Notes: generated from the letters alone by a model not told the origin. A stretch of DNA of 64,000 bases from an uncultured Eubacteriales bacterium (GCA_900549955.1 URQH01000004.1:1-64000), one strand, 5' to 3'; counted from the first letter of the stretch, positions 8,652-18,104 are shown. Numbers and translations: made by a program.

Positions 8652-10748
8652 ATGCAAAGGACATTCGAAGTGGAAATCGGCGGCCGCAAGTGGACCGTCG
8701 AGACCGGCAAATATGCCGAGCAGGCCGGCGGTTCCTGCCTCGTGCGCTGCGGAGACACCGCGGTGCTCGTGTGTGCGACCGTGGCCAAGGCTCCGCGTGA
8801 CGGCGTGGACTTTCTGCCGCTGAGCGTGGAGTTTGAAGAGAAGCTGTATTCCGTGGGCAAGATCCCCGGCGGTTTCATCAAGCGGGAGGGCCGCCCGTCT
8901 GAAAAGGCGGTGTTGACGGCCCGGCTCATCGACCGGCCGCTCCGTCCGCTGTTCCCGAAGGGGTTCTATAACGACGTGCAGGTGATCGCCACGGTCCTGT
9001 CGGTTGAGCAGGACATTGCGCCGGATGTCGTTGCCATGAACGGTTCGTCGATCGCACTGTCCATCAGCAATGCGCCGTTTGCCGGCCCGACCGGCGCGGT
9101 GAGCGTGGCGCTCGTGGATGGCGAGTACATCCTCAACCCCAATTGCGAGCAGCGTGAAAAGAGCCGCCTCAGCCTGACGGTGGCCGGCACGCGCGATGCG
9201 GTCATGATGGTCGAGGCCGGCGCCAAAGAGGTGACGGAGGAGGAGATGCTCGGCGCGATCCTGTTTGCGCATGAAGAGATCAAGAAGATCGTCGCCTTTA
9301 TCGAGGGGATTCAGGCGGAAATCGGCAAGCCCAAGATGCAAGTGGAGATCCACCATCCTGACGAGAAGCTCACCGAAGAGGTGCGCGCCTATGCGTTTGA
9401 GAAGGTGGAGTGGGCGCTCGATACATTCGACCGCTATGAGCGCGAGGCGCGCAGCCAGCAGGTGAAGGAGGAGACCATTGCGGCGTTTGCCGAGTCCTAC
9501 CCAGACTCTGCCAAGGATGTGGACGCCATTCTGTACAACATCACAAAGGAAATCGTCCGCGACAAGATCATCAATCGCCACATCCGCCCGGATGGTCGCG
9601 CATTGGACGAGATCCGCCCCATCTGGTGCGAGGTCGGCATTCTGGGCCGTACGCACGGCAGCGCGGTGTTCACCCGCGGCCAGACACAGGTCTTGACCGT
9701 GGCGACGCTCGGCACCATCCGTGAGGCGCAGATCCTCGACGGCATTGGCCTTGAGGACAGCAAGCGCTATATGCACCAGTACAACATGCCGCCGTACAGC
9801 GTCGGCGAGACGCGTCCCATGCGCAGCCCAGGCCGCCGCGAAATCGGCCACGGCGCGCTGGCGGAGCGCGCGCTGGAGCCCATGCTGCCTTCCGAGGCGG
9901 AGTTCCCGTACTGCATGCGCCTCGTGTCCGAGGTCATCAGCTCCAACGGTTCCACGTCCCAGGCTTCGATCTGCGCGAGCACGCTGGCGCTGATGGATGC
10001 GGGCGTGCCGATTAAAAAGCCCGTTGCCGGCGTGGCCATGGGCCTGATCAAGGACGATGCGAACGGCAATATCGCCATCATGACCGACATCCAGGGTCTT
10101 GAGGATTTCCTGGGTGATATGGACTTCAAGGTGGCCGGTACGCGCGAGGGCATCACGGCCATTCAGATGGACATCAAGATCAAGGGCATCGACCGTGAGA
10201 TCCTGACGCGTGCGCTGGAGCAGGCGCGCAAGGGCCGCCTGTTCATCCTCGATCGCATGATGGAGACGATCTCCGAGCCGCGCGCTGAGTTGTCGCCCTA
10301 TGCGCCGCGCATTCTGTCGTTTACGATCCATCCGGACAAGATCCGCGACGTCATCGGCAGCGGCGGAAAGACGATCAACAAGATCATCGCGGACACCGGC
10401 GTCAAGATCGACATCGAGGACGACGGCACCGTGTTCATCGCGTCGCCGGATGCTGCGGCGGCAGCGGAGGCCAAGCGCATCATTGACGGCATCGTGAAGG
10501 ATATCGAGATTGGCGACGTGTATCTCGGCACCGTGGTCAACATCCAGAAATTCGGCGCGTTTGTCAACCTGACGCCCGGCAAGGACGGCTTGCTGCATAT
10601 TTCGCGCCTTGCCAACAAGCGCGTGGATAAGGTGGAGGACGTCGTACAGCTGGGCGACCAGATTCTCGTGCGCGTCATCGACATCGACAAGCAGACCGGC
10701 AAGATCAGCCTGACCCGCAAGGATCTGCTGCCGGCGGATCAGCAGTAA
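8652..10748 (+). CDS. pnp: polyribonucleotide nucleotidyltransferase (PNPase)
   Basis: Phosphorolytic 3'-5' exoribonuclease, 698 aa, normal length. Two RNase PH domains (about 1-225 and 305-545) separated by an all-alpha linker, then a KH domain (GSGGKTINKI near residue 568) and an S1 domain (about 619-690). The second RNase PH core retains GEGD-like surroundings and the SNGSTSQAS segment near residue 435. ATG 8652 has AAGGAG about 12 bases upstream. It ends almost directly after S1, without the long acidic tail of some homologues. Confidence 0.96.
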   Translation: MQRTFEVEIGGRKWTVETGKYAEQAGGSCLVRCGDTAVLVCATVAKAPRDGVDFLPLSVEFEEKLYSVGKIPGGFIKREGRPSEKAVLTARLIDRPLRPLFPKGFYNDVQVIATVLSVEQDIAPDVVAMNGSSIALSISNAPFAGPTGAVSVALVDGEYILNPNCEQREKSRLSLTVAGTRDAVMMVEAGAKEVTEEEMLGAILFAHEEIKKIVAFIEGIQAEIGKPKMQVEIHHPDEKLTEEVRAYAFEKVEWALDTFDRYEREARSQQVKEETIAAFAESYPDSAKDVDAILYNITKEIVRDKIINRHIRPDGRALDEIRPIWCEVGILGRTHGSAVFTRGQTQVLTVATLGTIREAQILDGIGLEDSKRYMHQYNMPPYSVGETRPMRSPGRREIGHGALAERALEPMLPSEAEFPYCMRLVSEVISSNGSTSQASICASTLALMDAGVPIKKPVAGVAMGLIKDDANGNIAIMTDIQGLEDFLGDMDFKVAGTREGITAIQMDIKIKGIDREILTRALEQARKGRLFILDRMMETISEPRAELSPYAPRILSFTIHPDKIRDVIGSGGKTINKIIADTGVKIDIEDDGTVFIASPDAAAAAEAKRIIDGIVKDIEIGDVYLGTVVNIQKFGAFVNLTPGKDGLLHISRLANKRVDKVEDVVQLGDQILVRVIDIDKQTGKISLTRKDLLPADQQ

Positions 10749-10764
10749 TTACAAAAGCGTCCCA

Positions 10765-10795
10765 AGGGAGGCGCAGCCCCATGCTGCGCCTCTTT
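10765..10795 (+). terminator. hairpin terminator after pnp
   Basis: A 9-bp perfect stem (GAGGCGCAG/CTGCGCCTC), extendable with wobble pairs, loop of 7 nt, then a short T stretch. The weak T tract suggests incomplete termination. Confidence 0.6.
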
Positions 10796-10852
10796 GCATA
10801 ACCGAACAGCCCGGCGAATACGTTAGAGCATACCAAAGCTTTGGAGGTGCGT

Positions 10853-11554
10853 ATGAACCGGGAGCGCAATGTGGACGGGCTGATGAACGCGGTCAACGTG
10901 TTCATCATTTTGATCATTGTATTGCTGTATGTGGTAACGGGTACCGGCCTTGGTGACGACGCCATTGCCGCGCTTTCGTCGGATACCGTGTACCGGGGTA
11001 GCGGGCAGGGCCTGGTGGCGCTGGAGTGCGCAGTCAGCTGGAACGCCGAGGCGCTGCCGGACATGCTCGACCTGCTCAGCGAGCGCGATGTGCAAATGAC
11101 GTTTTTCGTCAGCGGAGAGTGGGCGCGGGTCAACGGCTCCATGTTGCGTCGCATGGTGGAGGACGGCCATGAAATCGGCACCATGGGCTACCTGCCCATG
11201 CTCGACGGCGACGAGTCGCTCATCCGGTCCGATCTGCAGGCGTCGACAGCCGTCATTGCTTCCGCAACAGGGGTGGAACCGACCTATTACTATTCCGGCC
11301 TGCGGGATCGCTCCGTGTCGCTCCGCGCGGCGGATGCGCTTGGCATGACCCACATCATGTGTTCGAGCGACCTGCTCAGCGCGCGCGGCGACGCCGTGGA
11401 TATCGCTACGCGTGCATCGGAGCATGTGTTTGATGGAAGTATAGTACTGTTCCAACCGACGGGCGCCGCGCTGGAGGCGCTGCCCACGATTCTCGATGCA
11501 ATCACGGAACAGGGCTACCGGGTGACGACCGTCGGCAACGTATTGAAGCAGTGA
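10853..11554 (+). CDS. ylxY: YlxY-like NodB-fold protein with degenerate active site
   Basis: 233-aa protein with one N-terminal membrane anchor (about residues 14-31) and an extracellular NodB-type domain. The fold is recognisable (QMTFFVSGEW, then MVEDGHEIGTMGY), but the catalytic residues are missing: the TFDD motif is replaced by ECAVSW near residue 60, and the metal-binding H-x-x-x-H position reads TMGYLP. A working metal-dependent deacetylase is therefore unlikely. The location after pnp and before an M16 peptidase matches ylxY in Bacillus. ATG 10853 has GGAGGTG upstream; an upstream TTG lies within the SD region and is rejected. Confidence 0.75.
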   Translation: MNRERNVDGLMNAVNVFIILIIVLLYVVTGTGLGDDAIAALSSDTVYRGSGQGLVALECAVSWNAEALPDMLDLLSERDVQMTFFVSGEWARVNGSMLRRMVEDGHEIGTMGYLPMLDGDESLIRSDLQASTAVIASATGVEPTYYYSGLRDRSVSLRAADALGMTHIMCSSDLLSARGDAVDIATRASEHVFDGSIVLFQPTGAALEALPTILDAITEQGYRVTTVGNVLKQ

Positions 11555-11564
11555 GGAGAGCGCA

Positions 11565-12824
11565 ATGACAATCATTCGGGAACTGAAAAACGGCGTACGG
11601 GTTGCAATGGAACGGATGGATCATGTCCGTTCCGTTTCCATAGGCATTTGGGTCAATACCGGCTCAGTCCGCGAGGGCGATGACGAAGGCGGCGCGTCGC
11701 ACTTCATCGAACACATGGCCTTCAAGGGGACGCCTACGCGCACGGCAGAGCAGATTGCGGCGGAGATGGATGCCATTGGCGGCAGCCTGAACGCCTTTAC
11801 GTCTAAGGAGTGCACTTGCTTCTATGCAAAAGTGCTGGACGAGCATTTGCCCATTGCAGTGGATCTGTTGTCCGATATCACGTTCCATTCGACGTTCGAG
11901 GCGGAAGAACTCGAGCGGGAAAAGCGCGTGATCGTTGAGGAGATCCTGATGACGGAGGATACGCCCGAAGATTTGACGGCGGAACGGGCCAACGCGTTGT
12001 TTTTCCAGCAGGACCCATTGGCTAGGCCGATCCTGGGCACGCGCGAGAGCGTGACGGCGTTTGACCGCGAGCGGCTGCTGGGCTATCGTACGGCGCACTA
12101 TACGCCGCGCAACACCGTGGTCGCCTGTGCGGGGCACTTTGAAGAAGAGACGCTGCTCAAGCTGCTCGAGGACAAGCTCGATCTTGCGGCGTCGGATCTG
12201 GCTGCCGCCCCACTTCGGCAGGCCTATCCGGGCGGCGCCCGCGCAGAGTGTGTGCAAAAGGACATCGAGCAGGTACACCTGACGCTGATGTTCCCTGGCT
12301 TTGCGCGCGATGCGGCCGGGCAGTATCCGCTGGCAATTTTGTCGAACATCATCGGCGGCAGCATGAGCTCCCGCCTGTTCCAGAGCATCCGCGAACAGCG
12401 AGGCCTGGCCTATTCGGTCTATTCCTATCCGGTTTTCTATGCGTCGACCGGCACGTTTGCGCTGTATGCCGGTACGGGCGAGGCGCAGGCCGTGGAGGTG
12501 GTGAAACTGATGCGGGAGGAGCTGGCGCGCCTGCGTAGCGACGGCGTGACCCCGGAGGAGTTCGACCGGTGTAAGGCGCAGCTCAAGGGCAGCTATCTGT
12601 TGGGACTGGAAGGGAGCGGCGCGCGCATGAACGTCATCGGCAAGGTCGCCTTGTTACAAAACCGTGAATATCGGGAAGAGGATACCCTAAACCGCATTGC
12701 CTGTGTTACAATAAAGGATGTGGAAGACATGATTCCGACCGTTTTGGACGAGTCGCAGATGTGCGCCTCCTTTGTCGGGCGTGTCGAGCATCAGCGCGAT
12801 GCGCTATTGCAGTCGCTTAAGTAA
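11565..12824 (+). CDS. mlpA: M16 family zinc peptidase (MlpA/YmxG-like)
   Basis: 419-aa insulinase-family peptidase. The inverted zinc motif HFIEH is at about residues 46-50, followed by MAFKGT, and the distal Glu lies in the EREKRVIVEEI stretch near residue 125. The second M16 half contains the GGSMSSRLFQSIREQRGLAYS segment near residue 264. B. subtilis and other Firmicutes carry the homologue at the same place after pnp and ylxY. Cytoplasmic, substrate not known from sequence. Start ATG 11565 follows GAGGAG. Confidence 0.9.
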   Translation: MTIIRELKNGVRVAMERMDHVRSVSIGIWVNTGSVREGDDEGGASHFIEHMAFKGTPTRTAEQIAAEMDAIGGSLNAFTSKECTCFYAKVLDEHLPIAVDLLSDITFHSTFEAEELEREKRVIVEEILMTEDTPEDLTAERANALFFQQDPLARPILGTRESVTAFDRERLLGYRTAHYTPRNTVVACAGHFEEETLLKLLEDKLDLAASDLAAAPLRQAYPGGARAECVQKDIEQVHLTLMFPGFARDAAGQYPLAILSNIIGGSMSSRLFQSIREQRGLAYSVYSYPVFYASTGTFALYAGTGEAQAVEVVKLMREELARLRSDGVTPEEFDRCKAQLKGSYLLGLEGSGARMNVIGKVALLQNREYREEDTLNRIACVTIKDVEDMIPTVLDESQMCASFVGRVEHQRDALLQSLK

Positions 12825-12852
12825 GCCGGCGATGCCGGGTAGGGGGGAGGCA

Positions 12853-13215
12853 ATGACCATGGACAAGCTGGAACGGATTTTTGCGATGCAGCAGGCGCTC
12901 AATGACGATATCCAAACGCGCCGCCATCTCAATTTTACGCAGGAGGAATGGCTCCAGAAGACGATCCTGGCGACGATATCCGAGCTGGCCGAGGTGCTGG
13001 ACGAGACCAATTTTAAATGGTGGAAAAACCATCAGCCGATTGACGAGCAGGCGCTCAAAGGAGAGCTTGTGGACGTGTTGCACTTTTTTATCAGCCTGTG
13101 CCTGCGCAGCGGCATGGACGCGGACGAGCTGTACCGCCTGTATTGTGAAAAGAACCGGGAGAACTTCGACAGGCAATACGGCCGTTCGGAGAAAAAGGGA
13201 TACGAGGTCGAATAG
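12853..13215 (+). CDS. all-alpha (dimeric-type) dUTP diphosphatase
   Basis: 120-aa protein of the MazG/dimeric dUTPase superfamily. The metal-binding pattern is visible: EEWLQKTILATISELAEVLDE followed by KWWK and ELVDVLHFFISLCL, giving the ExxE and ExxD arrangement. It should hydrolyse dUTP to dUMP and keep uracil out of DNA. Two ATGs compete: 12853 (used) and 12859; both follow AGGGGGGAGG. It lies 28 bp after the peptidase gene and 2 bp before the next gene, so one transcript is likely. Confidence 0.8.
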   Translation: MTMDKLERIFAMQQALNDDIQTRRHLNFTQEEWLQKTILATISELAEVLDETNFKWWKNHQPIDEQALKGELVDVLHFFISLCLRSGMDADELYRLYCEKNRENFDRQYGRSEKKGYEVE

Positions 13216-13217
13216 AG

Positions 13218-14414
13218 ATGGCCAGACAGCGCGTTCGCCTGCGCGGCAGGTTTTTCCTGATTTTATTTGGCATGATGGGTTTTGTGGCCCTTGGGATTGT
13301 GCTTCTTACCGGCAGCGGCGGCACGGCCGAAGCGCGGTACGGCGATGTAACGGGCACGATTGACATGACCGCTGCGATCATTCGCGACGAGTCCACCGTT
13401 TCGACAGACCGGTATGAAAAGATCATCTTTTCCGTGGTAGAGGGGCAGTCGGTTGCCAACGGCGCACAGATCGCCCAGGTGTTCCGCCTGGGCTACCAGG
13501 ATGAGAGCACCGTGACGCTGCTGCGTCTGCAACGGGAGATCTATGAATACCAGAAGAGCATGATCGGTGCGGACGCAGCTACGGGGCTTGCCGACATTGA
13601 AACGCGCATTGCCGATCTGGAAGCGCAAATTCGGGATGCGGCGCGCGGGGACAGCGACGCCGACATGCTGCAGCTGGAGCAGTCGCTCAAGAGCTTGCAG
13701 ACTGAACGGGCTACCTATTTGCAGAACAATGTCCAGGCGGACGCCACGTTGACGTCTCTCTACAGTAGCCTGGCAGAGCAGGAAAACGCGCTTTCCAACT
13801 GGACGCGCAATATCGTCAATTCCGCGGGTAACGGTGTGGTGAGCTTTTATTTTGACGGGTACGAACGCGTGCTCAACGCTTCACAGATCGATACCATCAA
13901 CGCCGCGCTGATCAACAGCGTGGTCAGGGGCGGCAACACGGCAAGCAGCCTCTCTACTACAACGTCTGAAACGCCGCTTTACCGGCTTGTGCAGAACACA
14001 CACTGGTATATCGCGTTTGTAACGCGTGCAGACGAGCCGATGCGCACGACGGCGGGGGAACAGTATTACGTTGTATTTGACGATTATTCCACGTTGACGT
14101 ACCAGGGCACGGCGCTGGCGCCCATTGTGACGGAATCCAGTGTGGTGAACATTCTGGAATTTAATGTGGATATTGGCGACCTGCTTGACATCCGCACGGT
14201 CAACGCCATCGTTACCAAGTCTGCGCAGGGCGTGATGGTGCCAGTGGACGCCATCGCCTATGAAGCAGGCATCCCATCCGTCGAGGTGCAGAGCGGGGAG
14301 GCCACCTATCGCGTGACAGTCAACATTCTGGCGGCGGACGAGGACAACGCCGTTGTCGCCCCGGTCAACGCCAGCGACACGCTCATTTCGGGACAGAGGA
14401 TTATCAAGCCATGA
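13218..14414 (+). CDS. HlyD-like single-pass membrane adaptor protein
   Basis: 398 aa. A short basic N-terminus and one membrane helix (about residues 10-31) lead into an extracellular part with a lipoyl-like half (EGQSVANGAQIAQVF near residue 76), a coiled-coil hairpin (about 95-185) and a C-terminal beta-barrel region. This is the layout of HlyD-type adaptors. No transporter partner is adjacent. In Clostridia such genes commonly precede yggS and sepF, so a role in envelope or division is a guess. It overlaps yggS by 4 bp (ATGA). Confidence 0.75.
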   Translation: MARQRVRLRGRFFLILFGMMGFVALGIVLLTGSGGTAEARYGDVTGTIDMTAAIIRDESTVSTDRYEKIIFSVVEGQSVANGAQIAQVFRLGYQDESTVTLLRLQREIYEYQKSMIGADAATGLADIETRIADLEAQIRDAARGDSDADMLQLEQSLKSLQTERATYLQNNVQADATLTSLYSSLAEQENALSNWTRNIVNSAGNGVVSFYFDGYERVLNASQIDTINAALINSVVRGGNTASSLSTTTSETPLYRLVQNTHWYIAFVTRADEPMRTTAGEQYYVVFDDYSTLTYQGTALAPIVTESSVVNILEFNVDIGDLLDIRTVNAIVTKSAQGVMVPVDAIAYEAGIPSVEVQSGEATYRVTVNILAADEDNAVVAPVNASDTLISGQRIIKP

Positions 14415-15100
14415 GTACCATCGTAGAAAATCTGCAACAGGTGCGCGAGAGAATGGAAGCGGCCTGCGCCGCGGCTGGACGCAGTGCGGATGCGGTTCGA
14501 CTGATTGCCGTAACCAAGTTTGTCGATGTCGCCCGTATTGAAGAGGCGGTCGCCGCAGGCGTGCGCGAGGTGGGGGAAAATCGCGCGCAGGAGCTAACGG
14601 AAAAGTTAACTTTTTTTGAACAGCATGGATGCGACGTTCATTTCATTGGACAACTACAAACGAATAAGATAAAATACGTTTGTGGCGCTGTTAAGCTGAT
14701 TCATTCCGTGGATCGTCTGCCGCTTGCGCAGCAGCTGCAACGCCGTGCCGCGTCGCTTGGGCTGGTGCAGGATGTCCTGCTGCAGGTCAACGTGGGCGAC
14801 GAAGCGCAAAAGGGTGGAGCAGCGGTGGATGCGCTGCTGCCCCTGCTCGAGTCCGTGGCGCAGTTGCCCAATTTGTGTGTGCGCGGCCTGATGTGCGTAC
14901 CGCCGGCGCTGCCGCCGGAGCAGGCACGCGCGTATTTTGCCTCCCTGCGCGAGCTGCTGTTTACCGCGCACAACCGGTTTCCCGAATTGCCGCTTACGGA
15001 ATTGTCCATGGGCATGACACACGATTTTGAAGCGGCCATTTTGGAAGGAGCTACCATGGTGCGCGTTGGCACAGGGATTTTTGGCGCACGGAGGACATAA
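14411..15100 (+). CDS. yggS: YggS family PLP-binding protein (PLPBP)
   Basis: 229-aa TIM-barrel homologue of alanine-racemase N-domains that carries PLP without known catalysis and buffers vitamin B6. The PLP lysine sits in AVTKF near residue 36; GENRAQEL (near 57), HFIGQLQTNK (near 77) and the C-terminal SMGMTHDFEAAI region are diagnostic. The start overlaps the previous stop. It sits before sepF, a widespread linkage in Gram-positives. Confidence 0.93.
   Translation: MSTIVENLQQVRERMEAACAAAGRSADAVRLIAVTKFVDVARIEEAVAAGVREVGENRAQELTEKLTFFEQHGCDVHFIGQLQTNKIKYVCGAVKLIHSVDRLPLAQQLQRRAASLGLVQDVLLQVNVGDEAQKGGAAVDALLPLLESVAQLPNLCVRGLMCVPPALPPEQARAYFASLRELLFTAHNRFPELPLTELSMGMTHDFEAAILEGATMVRVGTGIFGARRT
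14646..14675 (+). promoter_or_regulatory. possible internal promoter for sepF-divIVA
   Basis: TTGGAC and TAAAAT with an 18-bp spacer lie within the yggS coding sequence, in an AT-rich patch. It could supply the division genes independently. Weak evidence. Confidence 0.3.
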
Positions 15101-15111
15101 CACCTGGTCAC

Positions 15112-15131
15112 AATTCTGCCGGTGCAGAATT
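15112..15131 (+). repeat. short perfect inverted repeat before sepF
   Basis: AATTCTGC and GCAGAATT flank a 4-nt loop, followed by TTCG, between yggS and the sepF ribosome binding site. It could be a weak terminator, an RNA processing site or a protein-binding dyad. Confidence 0.45.
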
Positions 15132-15163
15132 TTCGATGGATATTTTTGATCGGAGGAGTCTGG

Positions 15164-15643
15164 ATGGCGAGCCTGTACAACAAGTTTTTGGATTTTATCG
15201 GCATTGAAGAGACGGACGATATCGACGAAGAAGATTCGTACTATCGGGACGAGCCTCCGGCCCGTCGTGGCAACGACAACGTCGTCAATTTCAACAACCG
15301 GTCGTCTGCCGCGCAAGCGCCCGCACGCCGCGGGCATGAGCGCGCATCGCAGCAGCCGGCTGGTGGCGGCCTGCCGGTGTCCGGCGGCATGAAGATGATC
15401 GTCTATCATCCCGTCAGCTATGAAGATACGCAGAACATCATAGACAACATCAAAAACCGAAAGCCGGTCATCGTCAACATGGAAGAGCTGGAGATCGATT
15501 GCGCACAGCGCATTCTGGATTTTCTCTCCGGCGCCGTCTATGCGCTCAATGGCACCATGTCGAAGATTTCCCGGGGCATCTTTGTCGTTGCGCCCAATAA
15601 TTATGACGTGGTGGGCAACGGCGAAGATGAGTACGACATGTAA
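15164..15643 (+). CDS. sepF: cell division protein SepF
   Basis: 159-aa FtsZ-binding membrane anchor. The N-terminal amphipathic segment (MASLYNKFLDFIG) binds membrane, followed by an acidic and Arg-rich linker (about 20-75), then the SepF core from about residue 80 with YHPVSYEDTQNIIDNI, KPVIVNMEEL and RILDFLSGAVYAL. ATG 15164 follows GGAGGAG. It is directly followed by divIVA; the yggT/ylmG and ylmH genes that often lie between them are absent. Confidence 0.95.
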   Translation: MASLYNKFLDFIGIEETDDIDEEDSYYRDEPPARRGNDNVVNFNNRSSAAQAPARRGHERASQQPAGGGLPVSGGMKMIVYHPVSYEDTQNIIDNIKNRKPVIVNMEELEIDCAQRILDFLSGAVYALNGTMSKISRGIFVVAPNNYDVVGNGEDEYDM

Positions 15644-15664
15644 CGGACAGGTGCGGAATTCGGC

Positions 15665-16273
15665 ATGACCAAGATCGAGGACATCGTCAAAAAGGAATTT
15701 TCCCGCTCGTTCATGGGCTATGACATGCGCGAGGTGGATTATTTTCTGGACGAGATCATCGAGCAGATGGAGACGTATGAGCGCGAACGGCAGGAGATGC
15801 TGACGGCTATGGAGTATCTGCTGCGAGAGCTTGAGCAGTTTGACGACATCGCCGACGAGGCCGAAAAACAGCTGCATGATGTAGACGGCGGACAGGCCGC
15901 TGCTTCGGATGCCAGCCGCGCGCGTCGCCGTTCGACGCGCGTCCATCCGGTTGTCCCGCCGGCGGATCCTGCCGAGGAGCCGCCGGAGACGGCGGCGGAG
16001 GACGAGCCAATCGTGCTCGAAGAATTTGAGGTGTATGCCGCAGCGCCGGTGGAGGAGGCAGTACGGGAGAACGGTTCAGACGCCCCAGAGGAGCCGGATG
16101 CGCCTGATGAGCCTGACGCGCCGTCGGAAGCGGGTGCTACAGACACGCCTGACGCGAGCGAACAGCGCAAGTGTGAGGAGACGGCGGTGGAGCGGGAGAC
16201 TGCTGTCGCTGACGACGACGCCCGTTCCCAAGGCGAGGAGCCAACCGACTGTGAAGAAACGAACGCCAATTAA
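15665..16273 (+). CDS. divIVA: DivIVA domain protein
   Basis: 202-aa protein. Residues 1-40 carry the DivIVA lipid-binding segment (FSRSFMGYDMREVDYFLDEI), continued by a coiled coil to about residue 75. The rest is a disordered acidic tail rich in Glu, Pro and Asp with a repeated EPDAPD motif. It should bind curved membrane at septa or poles and recruit partners. The SD is weak (AGGTG, 11 bases upstream). Its tail is unlike the Bacillus protein, and its 3' end overlaps the next gene by 23 bp. Confidence 0.85.
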   Translation: MTKIEDIVKKEFSRSFMGYDMREVDYFLDEIIEQMETYERERQEMLTAMEYLLRELEQFDDIADEAEKQLHDVDGGQAAASDASRARRRSTRVHPVVPPADPAEEPPETAAEDEPIVLEEFEVYAAAPVEEAVRENGSDAPEEPDAPDEPDAPSEAGATDTPDASEQRKCEETAVERETAVADDDARSQGEEPTDCEETNAN

Positions 16274-18104
16274 CACCATACCGCCCATGACGAAGACCGA
16301 GCTGCGCGAACTGGGTATCGAGCAGCTCGATTTTGTGTACATTTCCGGCGATGCCTATATCGACCATCCGAGCTTTGGCACGGCGATCATTGCGCGCGTT
16401 CTGCAAAGCCACGGCTATACCGTGGGCATCATTGCCCAGCCCGACTGGACGGACGTGCAGGCGTTTCGCCGGTTGGGCTGTCCAAGGCTTGCGTTTCTCG
16501 TCTCTTCCGGCAATATCGATTCCATGGTCAACCACTATTCCGTGGGCGGCCGCCGACGCACCGAGGATCTTTATTCTCCGGGCGGTCGCGCCGGGCTGCG
16601 GCCGGATCGCGCTGTGATCGTATACGCAAACCGTTGTCGGGAGGCCTATGCGCATGTCCCGGTGGTGATCGGCGGGCTGGAGGCCAGCTTGCGGCGCTTT
16701 GCGCACTATGACTACTGGGATGACCGTGTACGCCATTCCATCTTGTATGACGCCGGCGCCGACCTGTTGCTTTACGGCATGGGGGAGCGGACGATCGTCG
16801 AACTCGCGGACGCGCTTGAACGGGGATGCCCTGTACGCGAGATTCGCTCGATCCGCGGCTCCTGTTTTCGTGTCAATCGCCAGGATGAGCTGCCGGTGGG
16901 CTGTTTGCTGCTACCCTCCTACGGCGAGGTAGCGGGCGACGTATGCGCCTATGCGCGGGCCTTTCAGATGGAGGCCGGAGAACAGGACGCGTTGCGCGGC
17001 AAGCCGCTGGCGCAGGCGCATGAAAAGGGGTATCTGGTGGCCAACCCGCCGGCACGGCCGCTGAGCACGGAGGAACTGGACGCCGTGTATGCGTTGCCGT
17101 TTACGCGCCGTCCGCACCCGATCTATCACGATCCGATACCGGCGCTCGATGAGGTGGCGTTTTCGGTAACTTCGTCGCGTGGGTGCTTTGGCGGCTGCAG
17201 CTTTTGTGCGCTCACGTTTCATCAGGGGCGCGTAGTGCAGGCGCGCAGCCATGATTCCATCGTAACGGAAGTGCGCCGTCTGACGCATGATCCCGATTTT
17301 AAGGGCTATATTCACGACGTGGGCGGCCCCACTGCCAATTTCCGTGAGCCGGCGTGCGATAAGCAGCGCCGCGTGGGCGTTTGCCGTGACAGGCAGTGTA
17401 TTGGCTTTACCGTCTGTCCGAATCTGCGCGTCACGCATACGGACTATGTCGCGCTCCTGCGCAAGCTGCGCGCGGTGCCCGGCGTGAAAAAAGTGTTCAT
17501 CCGTTCCGGCGTCCGGTATGATTACGTGATGTATGACCGGGACGATACCTTCCTGCGGGAGTTGATCCGGCACCACATCAGCGGCCAGCTCAAGGTGGCG
17601 CCGGAGCACGTGTCCGATCGGGTGCTGCAGTATATGAACAAGCCGCCCCATGCGCTGTACGAGCGGTTTGAACAGCGTTACCGCCAGCTAAACTGCAACG
17701 AAGGACGCAAGCAGTATCTGGTGCCCTATCTGATGTCGTCGCATCCGGGCGCGGAGCTGTCCGACGCAATCGAGCTGGCGTGCTATCTTAAGAAAAAGGG
17801 CCTGCGGCCGCAGCAGGTACAGGACTTTTACCCGACGCCCGGCACGCTCTCTACCTGCATGTATCATACCGGCTTGGACCCTCGCACGATGCAGCCGGTT
17901 TATGTAGCAAAGACGCACCAGGAAAAACGCATGCAGCGTGCGCTGATGCAATATTTCCTGCCACGCAATTTCCCCATTGTCCGGCAGGCGCTGCGCCAGG
18001 CGGGACGCGAGGATCTGATCGGAACCGGCAGGGAGTGCCTGGTTCCGCCGGAAAATCGCCATCCTGAGAAGAATGCTGTTGACAAACGGAGGCACAGCAG
18101 ATAA
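16251..18104 (+). CDS. YgiQ family radical SAM protein
   Basis: 617-aa UPF0313/YgiQ protein. N-terminal B12-like region (VYISGDAYIDHPSFG), central radical SAM core with the cluster motif GCFGGCSFC (CxxxCxxC) near residue 318, and a conserved DPRTMQPVYV region near the C-terminus. The reaction is unknown. The start is GTG 16251, inside the divIVA tail: GAGGAG lies 10 bases upstream and the resulting N-terminus matches the family, while the later ATG 16287 has no SD. Its 3' end contains the promoter of the next unit. Confidence 0.88.
   Translation: MKKRTPINTIPPMTKTELRELGIEQLDFVYISGDAYIDHPSFGTAIIARVLQSHGYTVGIIAQPDWTDVQAFRRLGCPRLAFLVSSGNIDSMVNHYSVGGRRRTEDLYSPGGRAGLRPDRAVIVYANRCREAYAHVPVVIGGLEASLRRFAHYDYWDDRVRHSILYDAGADLLLYGMGERTIVELADALERGCPVREIRSIRGSCFRVNRQDELPVGCLLLPSYGEVAGDVCAYARAFQMEAGEQDALRGKPLAQAHEKGYLVANPPARPLSTEELDAVYALPFTRRPHPIYHDPIPALDEVAFSVTSSRGCFGGCSFCALTFHQGRVVQARSHDSIVTEVRRLTHDPDFKGYIHDVGGPTANFREPACDKQRRVGVCRDRQCIGFTVCPNLRVTHTDYVALLRKLRAVPGVKKVFIRSGVRYDYVMYDRDDTFLRELIRHHISGQLKVAPEHVSDRVLQYMNKPPHALYERFEQRYRQLNCNEGRKQYLVPYLMSSHPGAELSDAIELACYLKKKGLRPQQVQDFYPTPGTLSTCMYHTGLDPRTMQPVYVAKTHQEKRMQRALMQYFLPRNFPIVRQALRQAGREDLIGTGRECLVPPENRHPEKNAVDKRRHSR

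Noticed and set aside
16287..16289. ATG 16287 as start of the YgiQ gene
   Set aside because: No ribosome binding site; GTG 16251 has GAGGAG and restores the family N-terminus.
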